From positions 1 to 64,000 of the forward strand of contig NZ_JACHLI010000019.1 of the NCBI RefSeq assembly GCF_014204515.1: DNA of 64,000 nt. Reading direction: 5' to 3'. The position numbers were made by a program, and so were the translations under genes. The notes below the pieces were generated by a model, which was given only the letters and a program-made list of their open reading frames with translations, made no database searches and was not told the DNA's origin. This document shows positions 6,194 to 13,504 of the stretch, one piece after another (position 1 is the first letter of the stretch; every line of letters starts with the position of its first letter). This DNA comes from Pseudomonas nitroreducens. Its GTDB lineage: Bacteria; Pseudomonadota; Gammaproteobacteria; Pseudomonadales; Pseudomonadaceae.

Positions 6194-8686
6194 ATGCCAT
6201 CTAGATCTCTTGGCCAGCTAACGCTGGATTTGATCGCTAAGACTGGCGGCTTTACAGGCCCGCTGAGCAAAGCTGAGCGTGACGCCCAGCAGCGCCTGCA
6301 TAACATCAAGAAAAACGCAGAGATCGCAGGCAAGGCTATTGGCGGCTTCACTGTCGCCGCCGCGGGAAGCCTTACTGCTCTATCGGTGAGTACGGTTAGG
6401 TCTGCCGCTGAAATCACTCGACTGTCGCAGGTAGCTAACGCCAGCGCTCCTGAGTTTCAAAAATACGCGGCTGGTGCGAAAGCCGTTGGCATTGAGCAGG
6501 ACAAGCTTGCTGATATCTTCAAGGACGTCAATGACAAGGTCGGTGACTTCCTCAACACCGGAGGCGGTGCGCTTGCCGATTTCTTTACCAACATAGCCCC
6601 AAAGGTCGGCGTAGCTGCCGATGACTTCCGTAACCTGTCCGGGCCTCAGGCTCTCGGTCTGTACGTACAGAGCCTGGAGAAGGCAAACGTCAGCCAGGCG
6701 GATATGACCTTCTACATGGAGGCCATTGCGAGCGACGCCACGGCACTCACGCCGCTTCTCCGCAACAACTCTGAAGGATTCACCATGCTCGGCAACGCAG
6801 CGGAAGCTGCCGGGGCGATCATGGACGAAAAGACCATCAAGGCCGCGAACGAACTGGCCGCTACTGCCTGGCTAATCGAGCAGAGTACAACTGGTCTGCG
6901 TAACCAAATCATGGCCCAGCTTCTACCAGCCTTGAGCGATATGGCTGTTGACCTGTCAGGCGTTAGCACAGAAGGCCAGGCCGCCGTGGTCGTTGGTGAG
7001 TTTGTGGTGGATACCATTCGATGGATGGCGAAGGCCGCTATTGGCGCCGTCGGTGCGTTCGACCTGATGGGGAAAGCTATTGGTGGCGCGGCAGCCACTG
7101 CGGCAGCTGGATTCAAGGATGCGGACTGGACTGACTTTGCCGCAGGCCCGTTGGGCGTGGCAAACCTGCTCTACAAGAACCAACAGAACATCAAAGATAC
7201 TGCCGCTCAGGTCGGCGAAGATTTGGATGCGACTGCGCAGAAGTATGCAGGCTTCCTGAACACGGCTGATCAGATTGGCACTGGTGGCGTAAGGGGCGAG
7301 CTAAAGGAGCTATCGGACACGCTGCAGAGGCTGCGTGATGCCTCTGGAAAACCAGGAACCTTCACAGCCCTGACGAAGGAAGAACAGGCCGCAGCGAAAG
7401 CCTCCGAGCAGGCTGCTAAGGCACTGCAGAATCGCTTCGATCAAGCAGAAGAGAATTACGAGCGCCAGATCGCGCTGATCAACACGGAAGTCGACAAGCG
7501 CAAGGATGCGACAAAGGTCGCCAAGCTCCAATTTGATATCGAGTCTGGCAAGCTGAAGGGCATAAACACCCAGCAGCAGGAGCGCCTCAACGGATTGGCC
7601 GCCGAGCTCGACCGCCTGCAGAAGCTGAAGCAAGCCAACGAAGACGCTGCCAAGTCGGCTGCCTATCGCGCCACCCTGCAGAGCGAGCTGGAAAACGACC
7701 AGTCCGCCCTGGATCTTGACCTGGTGGGCGCCGGCATGGGCGAGAAGGCCCGCGAACGCCTTCGCCAGGATCTGCAGATCCAGAAGCACTACAACGACGA
7801 GCAGAAGAAGCTTGCCGAAGACTACCGCAACGGCGATATCAGCAAGGCCCAGCTCGACCAGGGAACCAAGGACATTGAGGACGCGCTGGCGCAGCGCCTG
7901 AAGGCCCAGCACAAGTACTACGAGGACACCGACCAGGCCCAGCAAGAGTGGATGAAGGGCGTGGACGAGGCTTTCCAGAATTACGTCGACACTGCAGAAA
8001 ACCACTATCAGATCGCCGCGGATGCGATTACCGGCATCTTAGGCGGCGCCACCAGCGCGCTCAGCGACAGTATTTACGATGTCTTCACCGGCACCGAGAC
8101 GCTGAGTGACTCGCTCGGCAACCTGGCAGCGACCATCGGCCAGACGATTGTGAAGGCGATTGCCGACATGGCTGCGCAATGGCTCGTCGCCCAAGCCGTC
8201 CAGTTGATCTATGGGCGCACCACACAGGCCACCGCGGCGGCGACCCTAGCAGCCAATGCCCAAGCGACTTCTTTGCAGGCCGGCCTGGCTGCTTTCGCGT
8301 CCACCGCGGCTATCCCCATCGTAGGCCCAGCTCTTGCCCCTGGTGCTATGGCAGCAGCTCTGGCAATCACAGAGCCTTTGGCAATCGCTGTTGGCACGTC
8401 TGCTCTCGCCGGCATGGCCCACGATGGTATCGACAAGGTTCCTCAGGACGGCTCGTGGTACCTGCAGAAGGGTGAGCGAGTCACCACCGCCGAGACCAGC
8501 GCGAAGCTCGATAAAACCTTGGAGAGGGTGAATTCCGGGATGTCGGGAGGCATCAAGAATGGTGGGGACGTACATATCAGCATCACCAATTCGGGCGTCC
8601 AGGACGTGAAGGGGATGAAGCAAGCAACCGCCAAACAAGCTAGAACCATCGCCCGTGTGGTTCGTGACGCGCAGAGGTTCACATGA
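6194..8686 (+). CDS. Tail tape measure protein
   Basis: The 830-residue protein begins after GGAGG. It has the classic tape-measure layout: N-terminal domain, hydrophobic helices (about 45-65 and 275-310), a long coiled-coil (about 385-590, rich in Lys/Glu/Gln repeats such as QQQERLNGLAAELDRLQKL), a second hydrophobic region (about 630-735) and a C-terminal segment starting GIDKVPQDGSWYLQKGERV, common in lambda-type tape measures. It sets tail length during assembly. At the usual 0.15 nm per residue it would specify a tail near 120 nm. No tail tube or tail chaperone genes precede it. Confidence 0.85.
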   Translation: MPSRSLGQLTLDLIAKTGGFTGPLSKAERDAQQRLHNIKKNAEIAGKAIGGFTVAAAGSLTALSVSTVRSAAEITRLSQVANASAPEFQKYAAGAKAVGIEQDKLADIFKDVNDKVGDFLNTGGGALADFFTNIAPKVGVAADDFRNLSGPQALGLYVQSLEKANVSQADMTFYMEAIASDATALTPLLRNNSEGFTMLGNAAEAAGAIMDEKTIKAANELAATAWLIEQSTTGLRNQIMAQLLPALSDMAVDLSGVSTEGQAAVVVGEFVVDTIRWMAKAAIGAVGAFDLMGKAIGGAAATAAAGFKDADWTDFAAGPLGVANLLYKNQQNIKDTAAQVGEDLDATAQKYAGFLNTADQIGTGGVRGELKELSDTLQRLRDASGKPGTFTALTKEEQAAAKASEQAAKALQNRFDQAEENYERQIALINTEVDKRKDATKVAKLQFDIESGKLKGINTQQQERLNGLAAELDRLQKLKQANEDAAKSAAYRATLQSELENDQSALDLDLVGAGMGEKARERLRQDLQIQKHYNDEQKKLAEDYRNGDISKAQLDQGTKDIEDALAQRLKAQHKYYEDTDQAQQEWMKGVDEAFQNYVDTAENHYQIAADAITGILGGATSALSDSIYDVFTGTETLSDSLGNLAATIGQTIVKAIADMAAQWLVAQAVQLIYGRTTQATAAATLAANAQATSLQAGLAAFASTAAIPIVGPALAPGAMAAALAITEPLAIAVGTSALAGMAHDGIDKVPQDGSWYLQKGERVTTAETSAKLDKTLERVNSGMSGGIKNGGDVHISITNSGVQDVKGMKQATAKQARTIARVVRDAQRFT

Positions 8687-8961
8687 TTAGCAATCCGCCC
8701 GACCTGAAAGATGACAGCATCAACGGCTGTGTGATCTGGACAGCCACCAACAACAATCCTGGCCCACTGGAGATTGAGGTCTGTGTGGCGAGTGGTACTC
8801 GCGTGTTCACGGTTGTCCCACCTGGCGGGTTCATGCGAATCATCGCCGCCAACAAAGATGATGTGAACCTTCGCCATCGTGAGGCGAGGGTGCCTGGTGA
8901 GGACAGCATCAGCCAATGGATGCGAGAGCAATTGGATCGCCGCCGGCCGGAGGTTCAGTGA
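8683..8961 (+). CDS. Small phage protein following the tape measure
   Basis: The 92-residue protein overlaps the tape measure stop by four bases. It looks beta-rich (CVIWTATNNNPGPLEIEVCVASGTRVFTVVP split over two strands) with a helical C-terminus. No signal peptide. It is translationally coupled on both sides and precedes the HNH gene. Function unknown; a tail accessory protein is possible. Confidence 0.55.
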   Translation: MISNPPDLKDDSINGCVIWTATNNNPGPLEIEVCVASGTRVFTVVPPGGFMRIIAANKDDVNLRHREARVPGEDSISQWMREQLDRRRPEVQ

Positions 8962-9311
8962 TGGCCAGACTTCAAACGATCAAGCCGCGCCTGCAAGAGG
9001 CAGTGGGCAGGAAGCTGCAATCCGTGCCGAGCACAAGGGAGCGCAGGATGACCGGCAGAAAGCTTCAGGAGCGTCGGCTGCGCGTGTGGTCGAAGGATCC
9101 CTGCTGTGCCCATTGCGGAAAGCTCTGCGCCTTCCCTGAGGGATTTGAGCTTGATCACAAGCTATCCCTTCACGCTGGTGGTGCTGACACTGATGAAAAC
9201 TGCCAGGTGCTTTGCTCAGGGCCAGAGGGTTGTCACGCGAAGAAGACTGCGACTGACCTTGGATACAGTCAGAAGAGAACCATCGGCATCGATGGGTGGC
9301 CAGTGGGGTGA
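8961..9311 (+). CDS. HNH endonuclease
   Basis: ATG 8961 overlaps the previous stop by one base. The 116-residue protein has a basic N-terminus and a clear HNH nuclease core: a CAHCGK knuckle, ELDHKLSLHAGG with the catalytic His, then DENCQVLCSGPEGCHAKKT. In HK97-like phages such HNH proteins are encoded next to the cos site and small terminase, and they stimulate terminase cleavage of cos. The same neighbourhood exists here: a repeat-bearing spacer and then the terminase small subunit-like gene. Confidence 0.85.
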   Translation: MARLQTIKPRLQEAVGRKLQSVPSTRERRMTGRKLQERRLRVWSKDPCCAHCGKLCAFPEGFELDHKLSLHAGGADTDENCQVLCSGPEGCHAKKTATDLGYSQKRTIGIDGWPVG

Positions 9312-9523
9312 CTCGGGGGATACGCATACCCTAGTGGGCGCCGAAAAGGAAACCACGCCCGGATCTCTGTGTTCACTAATCCGTAGAATTTTGCTGATTT
9401 CACACGCTTCAAATAGGGGGGGGGAGGTCAGGTTTTTATAACCGAACATAGCGGAAACCACGCCCGGATCCATGTGGAGATTAAATTCCCGTATCAATCC
9501 TCGGAATCAAATAGAGGAATCAA
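9312..9523 (+). other. Candidate cos/packaging region with 18-bp direct repeats
   Basis: This 212-base non-coding stretch between the HNH and TerS-like genes holds two exact 18-bp direct repeats, GGAAACCACGCCCGGATC, at 9348-9365 and 9453-9470, spaced 105 bases apart. A G9 run lies at 9416-9424. In HK97-type phages cos sits exactly between these genes, and iterated repeats are terminase-binding sites. The assignment rests on synteny plus repeats; the cut site itself cannot be recognised by eye. Confidence 0.5.
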
Positions 9524-9907
9524 ATGGCTGGAAAAAAAGGAAGAAGCGGAGGCTCGCGCCCAGGTGCAGGTAGAAAGCCCATTAAGCCAATAATTGGGCC
9601 GGATAGTGGGCAAGTGCCAGGTATGTCCACCGAGCTGGAGATCCAGGATCATGGTGGTGCCCTGAAGCGTTTCAGGTCAGAACCTGTTCCGGCTGGCGAT
9701 ATGGATATGTTGCAGTACCTCCAGGATGTGGCGCTCGGTGTGATCGAATCGACTCCATTGCAGGTAAAGGCCGCTATCGCGGCCATTCAGTACACGCACG
9801 CAAAGAAGGCTGATGTTGGTAAGCGTGAACAGCGGCAGGAGGCAGCAAGAAAAGCCGCCAACGGTAGATTTCATTGCCGCACCCCACCGCTTCACGCAGT
9901 GAAATGA
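9524..9907 (+). CDS. Terminase small subunit-like protein
   Basis: The 127-residue protein has a Gly/Arg/Lys-rich N-terminus (GGSRPGAGRKP), a central region and a helical part (LQYLQDVALGVIESTPLQVKAAIAAIQYTHAK) typical of small terminases in Pseudomonas siphoviruses. It would bind cos or pac DNA and recruit the large terminase. The C-terminus (GRFHCRTPPLHAVK) is odd: a one-base shift after GRF reads IAAPHRF, closer to the Ala/Pro tail I expect in this family, so a small indel is possible. No large subunit follows; the next gene is unrelated. Confidence 0.7.
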   Translation: MAGKKGRSGGSRPGAGRKPIKPIIGPDSGQVPGMSTELEIQDHGGALKRFRSEPVPAGDMDMLQYLQDVALGVIESTPLQVKAAIAAIQYTHAKKADVGKREQRQEAARKAANGRFHCRTPPLHAVK

Positions 9908-10014
9908 CATTAACTCATGATTGCTCTATGAGTGATGATGGCCATATGATTCATCCGTTGCTGCGGCAACCGATAACCCATCTAACTCAGCCTGTGCGCA
10001 GGCCGGAGATCATC
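9908..10014 (+). other. Short spacer upstream of the alpha-CTD-like gene
   Basis: About 107 bases without a supported gene lie between the TerS-like stop and the next start. They contain TCATGATTGCTCTATGA and CCGTTGCTGCGGCAACCG, where GTTGC and GCAAC can pair as a small hairpin around 9956-9971. It may carry a promoter for the alpha-CTD-like gene, but I see no clear promoter boxes. Confidence 0.25.
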
Positions 10015-10365
10015 ATGAAACCAGAGTTTCGCATTCGCGAAGTCACCCGCTACGTCATTACTCGCCACGACGACAACGGCACCCAAGCAGTTGCTGAGGT
10101 GAGCAATCTCCACAACGCTCAAGAAATCTGCTCAGCCTTGGAAAATCAGGCGACAGTGCGTCATGCAGATGAAGGAAAGGCTGTAGAAAGCCTAAACATA
10201 CCTGCGCGAGCGGCGAATATCTTGAAGGACAACAACGTCCTGACTATTTCAGACCTTCTCCAGAAAACCGAAATAGACATCCTTAAGATGCCAAACGTGG
10301 GTGCTCAGATGCTCGGCGCGATCAAGTTTGCGGTTGAGCAGTATGGCGGCCTGAAGAAGCGCTAG
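10015..10365 (+). CDS. Protein with RNA polymerase alpha C-terminal domain-like fold
   Basis: ATG 10015 is preceded by GGAG with a 6-base spacer; upstream in-frame codons lack one. The 116-residue product has an unassigned N-terminal half, then (about 55-116) VESLNIPARAANILKDNNVLTISDLLQ, KTEIDILKMPNVGAQ and a final helix. This follows the helix-hairpin-helix plan of bacterial RpoA alpha-CTD (LxLxxRxxNxLKxxxI..I.DL, T..ELLK.PNLG). It could bind UP-element DNA or compete with host alpha-CTD for activators. A generic helix-hairpin-helix DNA binder is the alternative. It is terminated at 10377-10405. Confidence 0.7.
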   Translation: MKPEFRIREVTRYVITRHDDNGTQAVAEVSNLHNAQEICSALENQATVRHADEGKAVESLNIPARAANILKDNNVLTISDLLQKTEIDILKMPNVGAQMLGAIKFAVEQYGGLKKR

Positions 10366-10376
10366 TAACTAACAAG

Positions 10377-10405
10377 AAAGCCCGCCAGTGAGCGGGCTTT
10401 TTCTT
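10377..10405 (+). terminator. Intrinsic terminator after the alpha-CTD-like gene
   Basis: A perfect 9-bp stem AAAGCCCGC/GCGGGCTTT (10377-10385 with 10392-10400) is followed by a T-rich tract. It ends the rightward transcript. The A-run on the other side could also serve leftward transcripts ending at 10443. Confidence 0.85.
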
Positions 10406-10442
10406 TCAAGCTGCATGCTTTCACGTCCGTCCTAAAGCATGG

Positions 10443-10838
10443 TCAAACCAGCAGAGAAAATGGCCGCCTTCCTGAGGCAGGCTTAGCCAATCGTTTGCCC
10501 CTTCTGATCTGCAGCTGGCTGGGCACGGAATCTAACGAGCTTTGCATTTGAGCTTGGATCCACTGCTCGTAGGCCTCGACGCTATAGAGCGTCCGACGGC
10601 CCTCCTTAACCCAGATTGCTTCGGGGATTTGCTTGCGGAAGCGGCGCGTTCGCAGCGCAGCAACCGTTGTTCCGAGAAACTCGGCGAATTGCTCCTCGGT
10701 TAGGATTCGAGGCGAGACACTCCCACGCTGATTGTTGCTCTCCAGCAGGACAGCCAGCTTCTGTACTCCATCAGCGAGCATGACGATTTGAGCGTGCATC
10801 CCTCGGAGTATTTCAGCGAGACCACTTTCGTCAGGCAT
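10443..10838 (-). CDS. Excisionase/HTH-like DNA-binding protein (paralogue A)
   Basis: I start it at ATG 10838, preceded by GGAGGTAGAG; it overlaps the alpA stop by 8 bases. Of 131 residues, about 1-45 form a helical or coiled-coil segment, 55-105 a helix-turn-helix with wing (LTEEQFAEFLGTTVAALRTRR then LYSVEAYEQWI), and the rest a basic tail. The fold resembles the excisionase/AlpA/MerR group. It matches the whole length of the protein at 13505-13885 in order and spacing, so the two are paralogues. Likely a directionality or transcription factor of the element. Confidence 0.7.
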   Translation of the reverse strand: MPDESGLAEILRGMHAQIVMLADGVQKLAVLLESNNQRGSVSPRILTEEQFAEFLGTTVAALRTRRFRKQIPEAIWVKEGRRTLYSVEAYEQWIQAQMQSSLDSVPSQLQIRRGKRLAKPASGRRPFSLLV

Positions 10839-11052
10839 CTCTACCTCCTTCCCCTGGAACCGAATAGGTAGACGGGCTTTCCACCCATTTGGCGATGTCC
10901 GACTGCCTCCAGGCAACGGACTTGGGGCCAAGCTTGACCTGCCTGGGAAATGTTCGCTCTCGGATTCGACGGTAGATCGTGTTGCGGCCAAGGCCGGTGA
11001 TGTGGAGCACCTCATCGAGGCGCAGCAGACGGTCTATCTTGTCCAAGTTCAT
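10831..11052 (-). CDS. AlpA-family phage regulatory protein
   Basis: ATG 11052 is preceded by GGAGGGAAAGAGG, which favours it over a start at 11082. The 73-residue protein is a textbook AlpA: RLLRLDEVLHITGLGRNTIYRRI, FPRQVKLG and WRQSDIAKWVES. AlpA proteins are winged-helix activators of excision or early genes in P4-like satellites, and a hallmark of Gram-negative phage-inducible islands. It is coupled to the paralogue A gene and divergent from the gene at 11085. Confidence 0.85.
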   Translation of the reverse strand: MNLDKIDRLLRLDEVLHITGLGRNTIYRRIRERTFPRQVKLGPKSVAWRQSDIAKWVESPSTYSVPGEGGRDA

Positions 11053-11084
11053 CCTCTTTCCCTCCAGCTCGATAAGGAGCACGT
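11053..11084. promoter_or_regulatory. Short divergent region between alpA and the 11085 gene
   Basis: Only 32 bases separate the divergent starts and they contain both ribosome sites (AAGGAG for the rightward gene and GGAGGGAAAGAGG for alpA). Promoters must therefore lie inside the opposing coding sequences, or one of the genes is read from elsewhere. Confidence 0.35.
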
Positions 11085-11318
11085 ATGTCGAACATTGAGG
11101 TTTATGTACCAGCAGCAGATGGCTCTGCTTACTGGATTCACGAAAAGGGGGAGTCCTGCAAAAACGCGATTCACACCCTGTTCACGGACGATTTTGCCGC
11201 GCCACCAACCCAGATGGTGGTGGAGATCACGACTGATTCAGGAAAGGTTGTGAGGGTGAGCATTCCGTATAGCCATACTGATAAAGCAGTCGTACGGATT
11301 GAAGGTGAGGTCGTCTAA
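11085..11318 (+). CDS. Small unidentified protein of the element (77 aa)
   Basis: The start follows AAGGAG with an ideal spacer. The product looks beta-rich (IEVYVPAADGSAYWIHEKGE, TQMVVEITTDSGKVVRVSIP) without signal or membrane segments. It stands alone and divergent from alpA. No family recognised. Confidence 0.55.
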   Translation: MSNIEVYVPAADGSAYWIHEKGESCKNAIHTLFTDDFAAPPTQMVVEITTDSGKVVRVSIPYSHTDKAVVRIEGEVV

Positions 11319-11529
11319 TTCGGACAGATAAGAAGAAGTATTGATCCTTAGGCGGGCTCAGGATCCTGCTTGGGGTGGACAGGTCGTGCGAGAAAGTGCA
11401 GAGCGTTAAGATTTCTGCAGGTCGTGGGCCGGGGCCTGAGTCTACGCGGCAACCCAAACGGCGCATTTCTTCCTGAAAGCCGCATGTTTGCTGGGCAGGA
11501 GGGCGGCCACCTACATGAGCCTAGAAACG
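11319..11529. other. Non-coding stretch inside the element
   Basis: About 210 bases without a credible gene. One rightward frame (11370-11690) stays open but lacks a ribosome site and runs antisense through the terminator and the DUF1828 gene, so I reject it. GGATCCTTGATC-like and CTCAGGATCC motifs near 11345-11365 recall GCTCAAGGATCCTGAGC at 13433-13449 but are not a clear repeat. Confidence 0.3.
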
Positions 11530-11555
11530 AAAAGCCCCGCTGTGCGGGGCTCAAA
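11530..11555 (-). terminator. Intrinsic terminator downstream of the DUF1828 gene
   Basis: An 8-bp GC stem AGCCCCGC/GCGGGGCT (11533-11540 with 11544-11551) with a 3-base loop. Read leftward it is followed by TTTTCG. It ends immediately after the stop of the leftward gene, giving the DUF1828 pair its own transcription unit end. Confidence 0.8.
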
Positions 11556-12305
11556 TCAATGCAGCGCGGGGCTGTAGTGCTTCTCGAAATCCGTCAGCCG
11601 TATCGTGCTGGCTATATCACCCAAGACGCTGATCTCTGCTTCGGCGCGTTCCTCTTGGCCTCGATCATCAACGATGAACAGCAGCTTTAGTGGGTCTTCA
11701 CTGCGATTGATGAGCACAGCCTTTCTGAGTCGGGCGTTCACCGATTGTGCCACAGGCCTAATGGCGTCGACGTAAGTGTCACCCCATAGGAAGTCGAAAG
11801 TTATTTCATTCTTCCCGATGGCAACTGTAGCGTTTCTTACCAGTTGCTTCTCCGGTGCCTTTGCACGGAGGAGCATTTCGATCTCTGACGTGAGGGAGAA
11901 GTCAGTATCTCCCTCGTTGAAGCGCTCATCCTCCCAGGCAGCGACGGCGGCGAAGAGCTTCAGGATGCGCCCGCCCCATTCGGACATATCCGACTGAGGG
12001 AACATCGCCTCAAATGCCCCAGTTTCTGTCAGGTTGAACCCGTGCTTGACGGCAAGATTTTCAAGGCCTTTCCAGTTGCGCTTGTCACCGAGTTGGTACC
12101 CCAGCCCGCTGAGCGCAAACATCGTTATGCCATCATCCGTGAACTCCACCATCTGTCCGCGCGGGATGAGGTAGAAATCCAGTGGTTTCCCACCCGGCAA
12201 TACAATCGGAGTGCTGATGTAGGTGGCCATAGCGCCGCCTGCCTCGACCGTCTGGCAATGCCATCCGGCTTTAGCAAAGAAGGTGGAGCAGCCTAAACTA
12301 GCCAT
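11556..12305 (-). CDS. DUF1828-domain protein, second gene of an accessory pair
   Basis: The 249-residue protein begins 3 bases after the stop of the partner gene, so the two are co-transcribed. Residues about 12-105 fit DUF1828: a TP-IVLPGGKPLDFYLIP strand pattern, then VEFTDDGITMFALSGLGYQL with the signature TDDG. The C-terminal part (about 130-245) fits the companion DUF1829-like region. The biochemical function is unknown. The pair lies in the variable segment next to the attachment site, where satellites and prophages carry defence or toxin cargo, so an anti-phage or toxin-antitoxin function is a reasonable guess. Confidence 0.65.
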   Translation of the reverse strand: MASLGCSTFFAKAGWHCQTVEAGGAMATYISTPIVLPGGKPLDFYLIPRGQMVEFTDDGITMFALSGLGYQLGDKRNWKGLENLAVKHGFNLTETGAFEAMFPQSDMSEWGGRILKLFAAVAAWEDERFNEGDTDFSLTSEIEMLLRAKAPEKQLVRNATVAIGKNEITFDFLWGDTYVDAIRPVAQSVNARLRKAVLINRSEDPLKLLFIVDDRGQEERAEAEISVLGDIASTIRLTDFEKHYSPALH

Positions 12306-12308
12306 AGA

Positions 12309-12797
12309 TCACCCAAACAGATCATTGGTAAACGGCGCACCTAATCGACGGTGGTCGTTGTCTAGAATTCTAGCGTGTCTGCGGAAGCGCTCAATCCATC
12401 TATGGACAGTCGGGCTATCTAGATTGGCAATGACGGCACGAGTGATTTGATCGAGGCGCGGATCACCGAGATGGATATGCGGCCCAAAGAATACGATTCC
12501 ATTTTCGGAGTGCGATCTCTCATGCTTGGGGTAGATTTCTAGCATGAAGACCCTGCGCATCTCGCGTTGCTCTCGGTACATGAGACCGTAGCTAATCCGG
12601 TCGCCCATCCTTCCAGGGCGATATTCCCCCTTGAATAGCAGGCGAGGGAGAGTGACACGACTCTCGTCCAATAGAGCGCTGGTCGCTTCAAGCCATCCGC
12701 TGTGATTCGGTCGTTCGCCCCATTCCAGCTCTTCGGAAAGATACTTGATCTTTTTGCACCAATCCCGACACTCATCAAGCCAAGTGGCTTTGTTCAC
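12309..12797 (-). CDS. Unidentified protein paired with the DUF1828 gene
   Basis: I choose GTG 12797, preceded by AAGGAG with a 7-base spacer, over a TTG at 12824. The 162-residue product is soluble. The central part has beta-strand character (RISYGLMYREQREMRRVFML, then NGIVFFGPHIHLGD) and the C-terminus is basic and helical (WIERFRRHARIL). I do not recognise catalytic motifs, although HIHLGD and the HSEN segment could bind metal. It sits directly upstream of the DUF1828 gene in a two-gene unit with its own terminator. Confidence 0.6.
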   Translation of the reverse strand: MNKATWLDECRDWCKKIKYLSEELEWGERPNHSGWLEATSALLDESRVTLPRLLFKGEYRPGRMGDRISYGLMYREQREMRRVFMLEIYPKHERSHSENGIVFFGPHIHLGDPRLDQITRAVIANLDSPTVHRWIERFRRHARILDNDHRRLGAPFTNDLFG

Positions 12798-12845
12798 TTC
12801 CTTGCTCCTTCGGCTATCTGGCAACCGGTCTCTTAAGCCTCTCCA

Positions 12846-13370
12846 TCACTGCCCCATGATCCTCCGGTACTCCTGCTGGTACTGCTCGTAAGGCAGGTTG
12901 CGCTGCTGGAGCTCGTAGAGCTGACGCTCCTTCGATTCGGTGTTCGCCGCTTGGTGCGAAGTTGGTTCCTTGGCTGCTGGAGCAGGGACGGTAGGTGTGC
13001 ACACCTCTGTTAAGAGCTGGTTCATCACATTAAGTCTTGAGCTTGACTCCCAGATTTGTCCTTTGTCGCCAAAAACCATAAAGGGAACCGACCCGACGTA
13101 ACCTCCATAGCTGTTTTTGGCATTCACGTTCCCACAGATAGCTGAAGCACTCGGCCTTCCTTCTACTTGCACACCAATTATTCCGGAGAAACGGGCTGAT
13201 TCTGGATCCTTCAGCATCGACGTGATAACCGCCTTTGCCGACTCGATCTGCTGATCTGTTGGCTGAAACGCAAATCTAGGTGTCGGAGTAACCTTCGGCT
13301 TGGCTGGCGAGATTTGCTGGGCGCAGCCGCTTAGGATGGCCGCAAAAATTAAAACCACTGCTATACGCAT
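12846..13370 (-). CDS. Prophage-type lipoprotein
   Basis: ATG 13370 follows GGAGGTCAGC. Of 174 residues, the first 16 form a lipoprotein signal with lipobox LSGC (Cys about 16). The mature domain (about 38-120) contains DPESARFSG, ICGNVNAKNSYGGYVG and FMVFGD, a pattern recurrent in phage and plasmid lipoproteins. The C-terminus is a polar, Gln-rich helix. It should sit in a membrane facing the periplasm; superinfection exclusion or lysogenic conversion is conceivable, but nothing here proves it. Confidence 0.7.
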   Translation of the reverse strand: MRIAVVLIFAAILSGCAQQISPAKPKVTPTPRFAFQPTDQQIESAKAVITSMLKDPESARFSGIIGVQVEGRPSASAICGNVNAKNSYGGYVGSVPFMVFGDKGQIWESSSRLNVMNQLLTEVCTPTVPAPAAKEPTSHQAANTESKERQLYELQQRNLPYEQYQQEYRRIMGQ

Positions 13371-13504
13371 GCTGACCTCCTTGTCGTATCTGAAACCATA
13401 TTGCCACTACACCCCAGGCAGCGCTACGCCCGCTCAAGGATCCTGAGCACCAGGCCCAGCAGATTGGCGCAGCAAAATAGGACGGGCGTCAGCTCCTAGG
13501 AATC
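13371..13504. other. Spacer between the lipoprotein and paralogue B genes
   Basis: This 134-base gap probably holds the lipoprotein promoter. It contains GCTCA AGGATCC TGAGC (13433-13449), a 5-bp inverted repeat around a BamHI-like palindrome. No gene is supported. Confidence 0.25.

Noticed and set aside
11370..11690. A rightward 106-codon frame in the element
   Set aside because: It reads through a strong terminator and antisense into the DUF1828 gene, with no ribosome site.
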